This document shows positions 21,564 to 32,913 of a DNA stretch of 64,000 bases, one piece after another (the stretch's first letter is position 1; every line of letters starts with the position of its first letter). The notes below the pieces were generated by a model, which was not told the origin of the DNA, did no database searches, and was given only the letters and a program-made list of their open reading frames with translations. The position numbers and the translations under genes were made by a program. The DNA comes from Tulasnella sp. 424 (Eukaryota; Basidiomycota; Agaricomycetes; Cantharellales; Tulasnellaceae). The stretch is from contig WSUB01000072.1 in the NCBI GenBank assembly GCA_019633425.1, positions 62,001-126,000 of the forward strand. Reading direction: 5' to 3'.

Positions 21564-23002
21564 GTGAGCGTATTTGCCTTTCCTTATGTCTCAAACTCAA
21601 CCCTCTTGCATATTTAGTCTCAGCAATTTGTCCACGCCCATGACTCGTCAAGAGGTGAGACAGATCACGATTCCGCGCAAGGGACAGCGACCTGAACGCT
21701 AGAACCAGGCCACGAAGACAAGATTTGGGCGCTGCAATGGACTACCGCAGAACAATGTCTGAGCGCCGGTGCTGATGGCAAGCTCTTGCTCTGGTTTGTA
21801 TCTCCTCCCGCGGCCCTTTTAAGAGAAGCAGGCTTAGAAGGTCCTCCATTGCTAGGGATACAACCAAAGCCAACGATGCCCCCGTCCGTCAACTTCAACA
21901 ACACCCTCTGGCTTTAATTTCGCTTTCCGGAAACACGGAAGGGACAAGAGTCCTGTCGAACAGTATCGAGGGGACAACATCGCTTTATGACGTCCAGACA
22001 GGAGAGCTTCTTGGGAAACATGAAAGCTTTGAACGCAAAGCGGGGGTTACCTCTGAACCAGGTAAGCTCTTACCCCCTAGAAAGTACAGAGGATTTATGG
22101 CTAAAGTATTATCTCAGCGTGGAGTGTCTCACTCAATCCCAACGGGGCGACATACGCAGCATCGAATGCCAGGCGAGTCGTAATAGGCCCTCCATGCACC
22201 TCAGCTTAAGCAAGACCGGTCTAACCGCCATTTACGTTGTGTGAAGTGGGAGTGTCACCATTCACTCGACTGACAAGGAATCATTTGGGAACGTTGTACA
22301 GACACTATTAAGTGGGCGAAGCAAGTTTGGCCTTTCGGTTGCTCATGTAACAGTGTTTCACATATCATCCTGTCCTTCCACTGATCGAACGTTGTTCGAA
22401 GAGCCCAGACGCCAAACGAATTGCACTCTCTTCAGAAACGGGTGCCATCTACATTTTCGACGTCGAGTCTGCAACGTTGACCGCTACTTTTTCGAGTCAT
22501 GCGATGAGCGTCCGGGCCCTTGCGTGGTCTCCAGATTCACAGGTACGTTCTCCACTCGCCAGGTACTACCTAAAGGTTGAGACAGACATTTTCCTGTATA
22601 GCTCCTACTCTCAGCGTCAGACGATAAGCGGCTTGTCCTCCATGACGTGCGAACCTCAGCAGGAGGGAAGCCTGGATCAGGGGCAGTAGCATCTCTCAAC
22701 GGTCACAGCTCATGGGTTTTGAGTGCCTCCATAGCGACGGATGGGAGGGCAGCTATTAGCGGGTAACGGTTTACGACTCTGTCTCGTCGTGCTGCCGCAC
22801 TGATTCCATGCCACCGGACAGCTCTTCCGATCGTACTATCAAAATTTGGGATGTCTCGCAGCGAGCGTGCGTTTCTACACTGCAAGAGCAGGATGAGGTG
22901 TGGGGAGTCTGTTGGAAACCGACAAGTGGCTTCGGGGCGGGTTCATTCGCCAGCTCAGGAGAAGGTTGCGTTCGATTCTGGCGCAGCGCTGGCACAGGCT
23001 AG
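21561..23002 (+). CDS. SKI8: Superkiller complex subunit Ski8 / WDR61 homolog
   Basis: A WD40 propeller of the Ski complex, which feeds mRNA to the exosome for 3'-5' decay in the cytoplasm. In several fungi it also helps meiotic break formation. The conserved start is MSQQFVHAHDSSRGHEDKIWALQW, visible as MSQQFVHAHD plus GHEDKIWALQW. Repeat endings include DGKLLLW, IYIFDVES, RLVLHDVRT, DRTIKIWDVS and GCVRFW, with GH motifs in between. Exon 1 contributes only the ATG (21561-21563); intron 21564-21617 follows directly, and exon 2 (21618-21654) has no in-frame ATG. Intron 22173-22246 uses a GC donor (AG|GCGAGT), with branch CTAAC and acceptor GTGAAG. The stop is TAG at 23000-23002. Confidence 0.85.
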
Positions 23003-23255
23003 TCCATCAAATAAAACCACTTTCCGCTCCGTCTTGAATGATATACCAGCGTGCACTAAAGTAGAACGGGAAACAGATAGATGATGAATTAACATTCTCA
23101 GAGTCGAATCAGATGTGCCCTCAATCCGGATGAGCTCTGCGACCGTCACTACTGATACTGCATATCGGACACCCTTCGGTCAGTCTAGCTCGCACAACCG
23201 AAGCACTGTGAAAGCGAAATTAGTCTGGCGATCGAAAAAGGTTCGCAGAGGCTCA

Positions 23256-26200
23256 CTAAGCAATCTTCGATCCGATGCCTCGCTTCACGCCGCCCCGAGG
23301 AGCTGATCCGCCTAGGAATCCGGCAAGTACGTCGTCCATCGGCCTCTCAGGAAGCTTGTCGCCGCCTTTGACACATGCTGCATGGACGAGATGCCGGCAA
23401 AGGAAGAGCAAGACGAGTGGTTGTGGTGCGGTCGACGCTGAGGCCAATAGAAGTGAGGTATTGAAAAGCGGCAGGGAACAAACTGGACAAAGTCTCGCAG
23501 CTGATTCAAGAAAATGTGAGCAGAATATTCTTCGCATGGCCTTATGACCTACCGCTGCCAAGATAACCATTCGTCTGGCGCGCTTGAAGACGTGATGCGA
23601 GTGTTGTGCAATCACTGCTGAGAATTGTCTCACAACCTTCGAGGAGGGAGACCTAAAATACCAGTGAGATCGACGCTGGTGAGATGGCTAGAGCATTGAC
23701 AGACCTGTAGATTGAACTCCCAAAGAATCTTGATCAAGGCCTCCTTCAGCCCCGGGATTTCAAGCCCATTCTTTATTCGCCGTATAAGCCGGATAGGATC
23801 AATTTCGGCCCCAACGTTCTCCAACAAGCCACGAATGAAGGCTAACGGAAACTGTTAGATAAAGGGAACGATTAGGCGAACTCGAGCTTACCCGGTCTCG
23901 TTTCCGAATACTTCAGCAGGTCCTCCCACAAGTCGTCATCATTCTGCTCTTTAGCAAAGTCGATTGCCTAAATGGAAAGATATATAATTTAGATATAAAA
24001 TTAATAGCGAATTAAGGTCCGCTAGAATGTGGCCTACTCTGTTGACATCTCCCAGTTTCTCGATAATCAAATTCAGTGCCTTCTTGTTGTTGCCCATGCG
24101 ACCCAGCAGGAAAACCATTTCGGGAACCAATTCCTTCTTTTCACAGATGTCGTAGGCTTTTGCGAGGTTGTAGTAGTTGCTGGCACGGAGGAAGTCGATG
24201 AGACGCGCTGGTTCGAAGTCAGCGTAAAGTTGAACCTTTGAATCGTGGTAGCAAGGGAGTTAGAATGTACCAGATCAGCCTCGAGAGCAATTACTTGCCT
24301 GTTCGTCTGAGAAATCAGCGGCTAAATAAGGGTCTTTGTCGAACAAGGCGTCAAGATAGAGGTAGAGATAGTAAGGTCGTGGTTGAAGCTGCTGGACGAC
24401 GCGGGCAGTCTACAAAATAAAGTTAACAATCCTGCGCAGCAAGATAAACAAGGAATCCCGAACTGGAATAGCGTAAGTGTGATCGACGAGCAGCGCAACC
24501 GCTTTACTCCTCTCCTTCTCTTTCGCTTTGCCCTTATCGACAGGATAGGTCGGTGAGATTGGTGTTGCGATATCTTGAACGGCAGGTCCATCCTCTTGCT
24601 TCTTCCGCTTTTCAAGCTCTTGGTCGAATTCCATGAGAAGTAAAACTTGGTCTCTAACGACGGTGAAGAGATTATGCTCCCGAATGAGGTCAAATACGTG
24701 GGGCTTCCGCAGCCGGAGATAATACTCCAAAGCTTTCCCTGGCTGTCGGTTGAGCATGTATCTAGGGCAGATATACCCATGAGTACAAAAAAGAGAGTCG
24801 CATGCGGAGAAAGTCGGTACTCACAGCTCCGCGAGACACTCCATGAGAATTGGGACACCTGGAGAACGATCTAGTTTAGCCTGAGCAGCTACAATAGCCG
24901 CGGAGAGATCGTAAATGTCGCCGGGCCATTCTTTGATCGTGGAAAGCAATGCCTGGTTCGGATGTTAGATTCCGAGTTCAATGAACGGTCTAGGTAATTA
25001 CAATTACCTGTTGATCATGCTCAAGGAAATGTACGATAATCATATCATACACAAGTCTGCTAAGTCGGGGTTCCTTCGTCGGGACGAATGGAATTATGCC
25101 CTGACATTGCAAAAGGGTTTGTTTCATTTCCAGTAGTCATGCTTCATCAGGTACGTACCTGTAGCTGCTTCTTCTTGGCAAAATAAAAGACGGAGTTCTC
25201 CCAGTCCTTCGCGTTCTGACCAAAGACACGTGGGGTGAGCTTGGCTGCCTTTTCGAATTCCCCTGGTAGACCGTGACGTCAGCGACGGGACGTCCCCTAG
25301 CCCAGAACGGGATACTTTACCTTCCTCAACTAAATACTCGATGTACTTCCTCCCAATCTCTGACACCTCCACTCCCTTCCCAGGTCCAAGCTTCTCAACC
25401 TCCTCTAACGCTTCGTCGTACATTTCTTGTTCGACAAGCCAGTTGATGTGGTCGACCGCATCTCGTAGTTTTACTACAATGATGTCCTTCGGGCTCACGA
25501 CGATGAAGTAGTCCGGCTCTCCCTTTGCTCCCCGAACGATCTCCAACCAGTAATCGTTGCAACCGTACATATGGAAACCCTTCAGGGTAAGCGCGTCAGA
25601 AGAAAGCTCCTCTCCGGCGCTGGAAATGATCCGTAGCTCGGGGCGATGCGCCGCCTTCCTTCGTTGCTCCTCGGGGTTTGACGTCGCTTCGTTGTCGAAT
25701 GTATCCGGGGGTATGTAATCGAGAGTGAGGAAAGAACCAATCGGATCTGGGTGAGGCGCGATGCCAGATAACATGCAGTCCACCTGGAAATGGGCAGTCA
25801 CGTCAACCGACAAGGCCCCGTTTTCGCGGTTGCGAATCCGAGCCAGCATGATGTGGTCAGCCCACGCGATAATCAATGTTGTGTCGTCAGTCCATCGGAG
25901 GGAACATTTGAACAGGTCTGCTCTTGGACTATTTGCAGGTCTGGCGATGCTCATCAACCTGTCCTGAGACTGGGTGTCGCATATCTTGACGCCGTTGTCA
26001 TTCGCCCAGGCAATTAGATTGCCTTGCCACTGAATCGCCCATATGGGACCTTCGTTGGAGTGTATCGTAGTTTCTTTGTGGCCCAGCCAACCCTTCTCAT
26101 GCATGACAAGCGTTCCAGCCATTCCACCGCAAACGAAAGCCCGAGTTCCGCGCTTCGCAAACTGGGGGTCGAACGCGATTGCACGAAGAGGCCGCTTAAG

Positions 26201-26936
26201 GTCAAAGCCATAGTTTTCGGTACCAGAGAGTGAGACGATCGCGGCCTGTCCTAGATTTAGAAATAGTCAGTAGGTACGCTGTAGGCTGGCTGATTGAGGA
26301 ATGCGGACCATCCATGGATGCAGTGGCTACGAACTCGCTGGAGGCATCTATCCGAATGTCGTTTATCGATGCTCGGTGAGATCGATAGGACTTGACACGA
26401 TTGCCTGCAAAATCCATAACGTGGGTGACCCCGTTGTGCGTTCCGAGAGCCTGTGGGTTGAGTGGGTTGAGCAAGGGTCACGTTCAGGTCAGTCTTGAAG
26501 TGACATACCACGAGCTTGCTGGACACGGCAATCGCGGATGCAGTATCTTTCTCCAAGATTTCGTTCACAATCCCTCCCATTTTCTCATATTTGAGAACAG
26601 GTTCTTCGTCCTCCTCTTCGTCGTCTTCCACGCTTTCTTCGTCTTCCGCGATGGATTCAGGGGCCGAGTGCAGCTCGGGAGGATGACCATTGGTTAATGA
26701 GGATGCCTCCTGAGCTGGAGAGTCTACCAATCGCAAAGAAGTATCATCTGCGTGTGTTTCCGAGGTTCCGTTGGCCTCAGCAGTGGCTGGCTGCGTCATG
26801 GGACTGGCATTTTGTTCTGGACTGTCAGGCACAGGATCTACAGCTTTACTGGTCAGAGAGTCTGCCTTTCAGCATGTTTCTCGTACTTACTAGATTCTTG
26901 TGGCAATATTGATTCTGTCGCTGCCGTTGTCGCCAT
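23256..26936 (-). CDS. VPS41: Vps41, HOPS complex subunit
   Basis: HOPS tethers late endosomes, AP-3 vesicles and vacuoles before fusion. The N-terminus has a small exon MATTAATESILPQESN (start 26936), then a Glu/Asp-rich stretch, then the WD40-like part: LKYEKMGGIVNEIL, LGTHNGVTHVMDF, SHRASINDIRID, FVCGGMAGTLV, GPIWAIQW, IIAWADHIMLARI and FHMYGCNDYWLEI. A clathrin-heavy-chain-like helical region follows (INWLVEQEMYDEALEEV, RKYIEYLVEEG). The C-terminus carries a RING-like motif: LCPVC, then LFLCRHLVHAAC. A last CxxC pair is not visible before the stop at 23256, so the RING may be partial. The start is taken upstream of MPDSP because donor GTAAGT and acceptor CTGTAG join it in phase. It shares a 102-bp divergent promoter with DBP8. 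Confidence 0.9.
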
Positions 26937-27038
26937 CAACACTGCGAAAGGCAGGCGGCTGCAGCGTGCTTGAGTAAACGCCGCACCGCGGAACCACATC
27001 ACGTGATCTCGGCAACCTGAAGGAGATTTTCCAAGACC
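26937..27038. promoter_or_regulatory. 102-bp divergent promoter of VPS41 and DBP8
   Basis: The two start codons lie 102 bp apart on opposite strands, so both core promoters and both 5' UTRs must fit here or overlap the genes. No specific site was recognised. Confidence 0.6.
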
Positions 27039-29250
27039 ATGCTCCCGGTGAAGCGACCATCGACGTATCTCGAAGCCAAGCTGGCGAAAAGAAGAAGGAG
27101 CGAAAGTCTCTCTCCTTCGGATGATGAGACATCCGATGAAGGCTCTCTATCTCAACCTGGGCCGAGTAGAAAAGCTGGCGATTTCGTTTCCGATCCATCG
27201 GCATCTTTTCTGCGTATAGCCAAGGAACTGGATATCGATGAAGAGGATGTAGACGATGAAGATGAAGATGAAAATAGTAACGCATCGCCCATCCAAGTGC
27301 AAAGCACAAGCCGTCTTGGGATGAAGCCAAAGACCGCATCCACCCAGCATCTCAAACCAGTGAAAGATCCGTCGACTGAGGCTTCAGGCAGAATACCACC
27401 GTCACGGAGACCGCATGTCTCTGACTTTGTAACATTAGGAGTTTCTGCGCCTCTGGTTTCCTCGTTGAGCGCCATGTCGATACGGCGACCAACACCAGTC
27501 CAAGCGGCCTGTATACCCGAGCTGCTCGCAGGTAAGTCTTTCTGTCATCTGTAACCTGCCGCGTTAAAATTTAAGCCATGCATAATAGGCAAGGACTGTG
27601 TTGGGAATGCAAAAACTGGTCAAGGTAAAACAGTCGCTTTTGCTATTCCCATCCTCCAGCAACTGGCCAAAGACCCGTATGGGATTTTTGCCTTGGTTCT
27701 TACACCAACACGGTATGCCGAAGGATTCTGCACAAGCTTCATCTACTAAGCTGCCTCCACTGCAGAGAACTAGCTTTTCAGATTTCTCAGCAGTTTAATG
27801 TGATCGGGGCTCCACTCGACATCCGAACCACGGTCATCGTCGGGGGCATGGATATGATGGCGCAAATGCTTTCCCTAAACAAACGACCCCATGTGGTCGT
27901 CGCAACTCCGGGTCGCTTGGTAGATCTACTTAATGAATCCAGCGGCGAATGGAGTCTGGGTAGAATCAAGTTTCTAGTAAGTTGAATGGACGCGTCAGGC
28001 ACTCAATTTGACCAACATCTCTTTCTTGCTCTACGTTTCAGGTGCTCGATGAGGCTGATCGTCTGTTAGGGACGGGCTTCGCTTCAGAACTGGCAACCAT
28101 CTTCTCGCACGTTCCGTCCGACCGACAGACTTGTCTCTTTACGGCAACCCTGACGCCCACCATTGAATCTCTTGCTCTTGCACCCCCTCGTCCAGGAAAA
28201 TCTAAACCTTACCTGTATCGGGATTCTGACACCTCCGAGTAAGCATGTTCGCCACTGGGCATTCGTAATATCGTCCTGACCTCTGCTTATCTAGGATCGA
28301 AACGGTCGAAACCTTGAAACAGCAGTACATTCTCTGCCCTTCACATGTTAGAGAAGTGTACCTCTATCATCTTCTGTGCAACCCTCCCGACTCCATTCTT
28401 CATCTCCGTCGCGGATCAGCCGAGGCCGAACGGCGGAAAGCAAACCTCGCCAAAAAACAGGCGAAAGAACGACGTGAAAAGAAGTACCAGATCGGGTTGG
28501 TGTCCAGGAAGAAGAAAGTCACCCAGGACGAAGATACTCCACCTCACCCTCCACCAACCATCATATTCGTTGCGAATTCTCGAACCGCAGCATACCTAGA
28601 GCGGCTTCTGAAGGAGCTAGAGTTCGAGGTCACTTCCTTACACTCCAAGCTCACTCAATCCCAACGACTTGCGAGTCTGAATCTCTTTCGTGCCTTTGAA
28701 GTCCCTGTCCTGATTTGCACGGATGTTGGAGCAAGAGGATTGGACATGGATGGGGTAGGGATGGTCATAAATTGGGACCTGCCTCGAAACCCCAAAGACG
28801 ATATCAATGGAAGTGGAAAGGACATTGTGACGACCGCCGAGGAAACCTACATACATCGCGTCGGTCGTACGGCACGCATGGGGCGTGGAGGTGTGGCAAT
28901 TAGCTTCGTCACGGAGCGCAAGTGGGACGAGGAGACGGTCGCCAAAATCGAAAACAAAATCAGTGAGAGGGCTTAGCGAAGCCTCAAAACTCGTATTGAT
29001 GTTGACTGATTATGGATTCGCAGGAATCAAGTTGTCCGAACTCTCGTTCAAGGAAGATACTGTTCTTGAAAAGCTCAACGCCGTATCATCTGCCAAGCGG
29101 GTGGCTATAATGGTATCACATTTCTCGCGTTACTCGGAAATCTAATTGACGCGAATTCCGCCGCAGGAACTGGAACGCTCTGATTTCGGGCAAAGGGAGG
29201 AACGACACAAGGCGGTAAAGGAGAAGAGGAGAGGCAAGGAGGCGAGATGA
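27039..29250 (+). CDS. DBP8: DEAD-box RNA helicase Dbp8 / DDX49
   Basis: A nucleolar ATP-dependent RNA helicase of the small-subunit (SSU) processome, needed for early 18S rRNA processing. After a charged N-terminal region with an acidic run ([12 protein letters not shown]), the motifs appear in order: Q motif FVTLGV and RRPTPVQ, motif [10 protein letters not shown], Ia [22 protein letters not shown] as TAT in FTATLTPT (usually SAT), [21 protein letters not shown] and [14 protein letters not shown] Lys/Arg-rich insertion ([12 protein letters not shown]) separates the two RecA lobes. The tail is KRRGKEAR. Introns interrupt the ARG codon of PTRELA and the sequence just before DEAD, with good sites. 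The Thr in motif III is also found in Dbp8 relatives. Confidence 0.92.
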
Positions 29251-29484
29251 TGCCAGAACGTTCCAGAACAACTTACAGATATGCGGACTAGCGTCCGGTA
29301 ATAAATCGACAGAGCATATTTACCTTGGTAGACACATGGTACGTGAAATTAGAACAAGTCTGTAGTGCGTTAGCGGAAGCCGGTGAAGTGCATCAGAGGG
29401 GGTACAACAAGAAACGAAACCAGAATTCCCATCTTCCAACGACAAGCCGACTCTTCGAATTTATTCGCATGCATCTATACGTTT

Positions 29485-30351
29485 TTATTGCCCGCCCATC
29501 ATACGGAGGCGATCTATTAAAGTAAAGAGAAAAGTCAGATATGCAAAACCACAAAGCTGCAGAAACTCGCGAAACAAACCTGGATGGACACCGCCGGATG
29601 GGGGCGGCGCACCTGCACCTGGAGGCGGCCCGTATGAAGATTGGGGTGGAGGGGGTCCGCCAAAATTGCCATTAGGTGGGAAAGGAGGTGGGCCATTCGG
29701 TCCAGGGCCCGCATTCGGTCCGAAGCCAGCTAATCAAACGGGATACAATGTAAATGGATGTGTCACGTCTAGTTCAGAGAGTACTTACGTCTGAACATTG
29801 GTGGTGGGAGTCCTCCAGGGGGTCCGTTGGGAGGGAATGGCGGTGGCCCATTCGGACCCATAGCTCCTGGAGGCGGTGGGCCTCCCATGAATCCGGGAGG
29901 AGGTCCATTGGGCATGAATCCGGGCGGTGGAGGTCCATTCGGCCCGCCAAAACCAGGCGGTCCACCAAACGGAGGTCGGGGCCCACCGAAACCTGGCGGG
30001 GGACCAAAGCCTGGTCCTGGTCCTGGTCCTCCGCCTCCTCCAGAGAATCCGCCTAAGCCACCAGGTCCACCATAAGAAAGACCAGCTCCAAATCCACCAG
30101 GAGGCACATGTCCAGTCTCGTACGCCCGGGTGATCTCGTCGATAATGTTCTGTGCCTTGTCATGGCCCAAGGATGCGTAGTAGTCCCGGACATTTTGGAG
30201 GTGGTTCCGTCCGCTGTTGTGAGCCTTCCTCACTATAGGGAATCGAAGTCAGCTATAAAAACTCTCATACACCTAATCGTTGTCGAGCCTACCTGCCGCA
30301 GAGTCATGGGTGAGGTAGACGTCGCAGTAATCGCAATAATGCTTCGGCATG
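29485..30351 (-). CDS. U1 small nuclear ribonucleoprotein C
   Basis: The U1-C protein stabilises pairing of U1 snRNA with 5' splice sites. The U1-type zinc finger is complete: [20 protein letters not shown], with the CxxC pair, then [10 protein letters not shown] with the two His, then [19 protein letters not shown] low-complexity Gly/Pro-rich tail follows, as is usual for this family. Exons are 30293-30351, then from 30232, with two further introns. The last exon is short and encodes RLRMMGGQ and the stop at 29485. It would be called YHC1 in yeast terms. It starts 89 bp from LSM3 on the opposite strand. The last intron (donor GTTTGT) is the weakest splice call. Confidence 0.9.
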
Positions 30352-30440
30352 GTCCTGCTTGGTCGTGGTTGGGATTTTGAAGAGAACAAGTGTGTACATG
30401 TTTGCTCTGACCCTGGTCGGCATTAGGACCAGCTCTCGCC
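30352..30440. promoter_or_regulatory. 89-bp divergent promoter of U1-C and LSM3
   Basis: Start codons at 30351 (minus) and 30441 (plus) leave 89 bp for two promoters. Both genes encode core RNA-processing factors, so shared control is plausible. No motif was recognised. Confidence 0.6.
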
Positions 30441-30896
30441 ATGGCCGACGCACTTACCTCAGGTGTCCAAGAGCCTTTAGACCTCATCCGACTGTCGCTC
30501 AGCGAACGTGTTTTTGTCAAACTACGAGGAGAAAGAGAACTGTCAGGGATTCTTCATGCAAGCCTTCCCCTTCGAACCATCCAATCAACCCGCTAACACC
30601 AGCACATTATCTTATGATAGGCCTACGATGGGCATATGAACATAATCATGAGTGAAGTCGAAGAAACTGTCTATCACGTTGATGATTCGGGAGCGCTCCG
30701 GGTGAGCGTAGTTACTGGCGGCGACCACCTTAACCTGCTGAACGAGTGACTATGCGCAGATATCGAAGCGTGAGGTTCCTATGCTCTTCGTGAGAGGAGA
30801 TGGTGTTATCTTGGTGGGTGGACGCGACGATCAGGTCCTGTCGGATAGACCTATCCCTAACTCCCCTTCCAGGTCTCCCCCGCCGCCCGGACTTGA
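30441..30896 (+). CDS. LSM3: LSm3, U6 snRNP and mRNA decay Sm-like protein
   Basis: LSm3 belongs to the LSm2-8 ring on U6 snRNA and the LSm1-7 ring in mRNA decay. The Sm1 motif is [16 protein letters not shown], then [17 protein letters not shown]. The Sm2 motif is [12 protein letters not shown]. Four exons (30441-30557, 30621-30701, 30760-30813, 30873-30896) give 91 residues in phase, the normal length, ending SPAART. The first intron (30558-30620) starts with GC, not GT: CAT|GCAAGC. No GT donor near it would keep the HAYDG sequence, so a GC-AG intron is inferred. Confidence 0.92.
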
Positions 30897-31489
30897 AACC
30901 GCACTCAGATATCCAGGATTGTGTGGACAAGACTCCACTACCTCTTCTTTAATGCTCTTTCAAACCGTATGTTATCACCTTTTCAGGCCCTCCCGTCTGA
31001 CCGTGCTAATTGTTACTGCCATCCAATACTCTGGTACGCGCCGCATTGTCTAGGTATTGAACTTTCACTGTCACTTAGCACCATTGTATCTACAGCCCTG
31101 AAGTCTGCCTGATACAGTTTCGATGTTGAAATGCTGGGCTTTGACTCATTGGCTCCCATTGGGCGTTAGAGACATTGGCAAGCCAGAGTGTGCATTTTCC
31201 CTTTGATCAAGCTTCAAGTAGACAGGTTACGCAAGCTCCTATTTTCCTTTGAGGAACAGCGGCGCAAGGTATCCTCATTCCGACTTCGGACTTCGGCGCT
31301 GCAGTCAGACCAGTCATCGACACCGCTTACATAGTCATTATTTCGGACTGTGAGAATGGGTCCTTCCGAAAAACCTTGACTCTCAATCCCACTTGCTTCT
31401 TAAACCAAGCCCGTCAAACCACTCCCCTCAACACCCACTTCACCACGTCCGCCGCAGTACCTTCTCTCTTTCGTCGTTCCCTAACGGCG
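30897..31489. other. Intergenic between LSM3 and SUA5, with a short uORF
   Basis: About 590 bp. No gene recognised. An ATG at 31356 opens a 7-codon uORF (MGPSEKP, stop at 31377-31379). From about 31376 the SUA5 frame is open without an ATG until 31490, encoding a basic stretch without acidic residues. Confidence 0.5.
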
Positions 31490-32803
31490 ATGGGGCTCGT
31501 CAGCGCCTTTCGAACCAAACTTCACTCCATCATGGCGCCAAAGGTGGTTGAGCCGCAGGTTCCTCCGACCCAAATTCTCCAATGCAAGGCAACAGACATT
31601 TTGTTTGAGCAACCGACGAACTCTGGCCAGGAGGAGTCTTGCTTGATTGATCCTGCGTCCGACACCTATGGTGCTATCCACCGAGCGTCATGCATCTTGA
31701 AACAGGACCGCAGGCCAGTGGTCATCCCGACGGAAACCGTCTATGGCCTGGCAGCTGCAGCTACGGACTCATCTGCTGTGGAGAAAATCTTCACGACGAA
31801 AGGCCGTCCGGCCGATAATCCACTGATTGTCCATGTCTCCTCCCGCTCAATGCTTTCCTCCCTCCTTCCGCCGTCATACACCATTCCTTCCTCCTACGAA
31901 CGCCTGATGAAGGCTTTCTGGCCCGGTCCATTAACGCTGCTCTTCCCTGCCGACCCCTCGAAGATACCTCCAATCGTCACAGCTGGTCAAAAGACCGTCG
32001 CCATCCGGATGCCTTCTCACCCAGTCGCACGAGCTCTCATCTCTTTCTCACATACACCCCTCGCCGCACCCAGCGCAAACTCGTCCGGAAGGCCAAGTCC
32101 AACCAAGGCCGAACACGTATGGGATGATCTCGGCAAATCTGGAAAGGTGCCATTGATTCTGGACGGAGGCCCATGCAACGTCGGGGTGGAAAGCACAGTG
32201 GTGGATGGGATATCGGCTGATGATGGGTCGATACGAGTACTGAGGCCCGGCGGGGTTACTGTAGAGGAGATGAAGGCAGTGCTATCAGAGGGGTTGTCAC
32301 CTGGAGAAAGCCCAGTTAAAGTCCTCGTTCATAAGCGGGACTATCAGGACGCTCAGATGGAGCAACATCCAACCACACCAGGAATGAAATATCTACACTA
32401 CACGCCATCAGTTCCAGTAATACTTCTCAACCTCAAAAATCCCCAGCACCCACCTACCCAAGAATACGAATCTGTAGCGAAAGTGATGGAAGATCTGCTC
32501 ACCAAACATGAATCCCGTTCAGAAAAATCAGGTCGACGGAAAGTTGGGTTTCTCGTTACGTCCGACTTTCCTGTCCAATCCGCCACTCGTTCAAATGATT
32601 CGGAGGTGATTACATTCGACCTCGGACCGCGGAATGAACCTTCAGTCGCCGCGCAAAGACTGTTTGACGGACTGTTGACGTTGGAAAAGCGGGGCGTGGA
32701 CTTTATATTGGTGGAGGCTATTGATGAGGAGAATGAAGGTCTCGCAGTGATGAACCGAGTACGGAAGGCAGCGGGAGATGTTAGATTCATAGAAGTGTCT
32801 TGA
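31490..32803 (+). CDS. SUA5: Threonylcarbamoyl-AMP synthase (Sua5/YrdC)
   Basis: It makes threonylcarbamoyl-AMP from threonine, bicarbonate and ATP, the first step of t6A formation at position 37 of ANN-decoding tRNAs. An intronless frame of 437 residues starts at ATG 31490. The YrdC domain is clear: VVIPTETVYGLAAAATD, KIFTTKGRPADNPLIVHV, FWPGPLTLLF, VAIRMPSHPVARALI, PLAAPSANSSGRPSPT and GGPCNVGVESTVVDG, then VLRPGGV. The C-terminal Sua5 domain follows, beginning PTTPGMKYLHYTP. The segment MGLVSAFRTKLHS before a second ATG (31532, MAPK) is basic and could target mitochondria, with the shorter form cytosolic. Upstream non-ATG initiation is also possible. Confidence 0.93.
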   Translation: MGLVSAFRTKLHSIMAPKVVEPQVPPTQILQCKATDILFEQPTNSGQEESCLIDPASDTYGAIHRASCILKQDRRPVVIPTETVYGLAAAATDSSAVEKIFTTKGRPADNPLIVHVSSRSMLSSLLPPSYTIPSSYERLMKAFWPGPLTLLFPADPSKIPPIVTAGQKTVAIRMPSHPVARALISFSHTPLAAPSANSSGRPSPTKAEHVWDDLGKSGKVPLILDGGPCNVGVESTVVDGISADDGSIRVLRPGGVTVEEMKAVLSEGLSPGESPVKVLVHKRDYQDAQMEQHPTTPGMKYLHYTPSVPVILLNLKNPQHPPTQEYESVAKVMEDLLTKHESRSEKSGRRKVGFLVTSDFPVQSATRSNDSEVITFDLGPRNEPSVAAQRLFDGLLTLEKRGVDFILVEAIDEENEGLAVMNRVRKAAGDVRFIEVS

Positions 32804-32913
32804 GAGCACGTGGAAGCTCTAGCAGTGTATCCGTTGGAACATCTTTATTCTTTGTAGTGGTATCCTAGTTCCTTATTCTACGCGTATGTAATATCGCTAA
32901 GGTCTTTGTTCCC

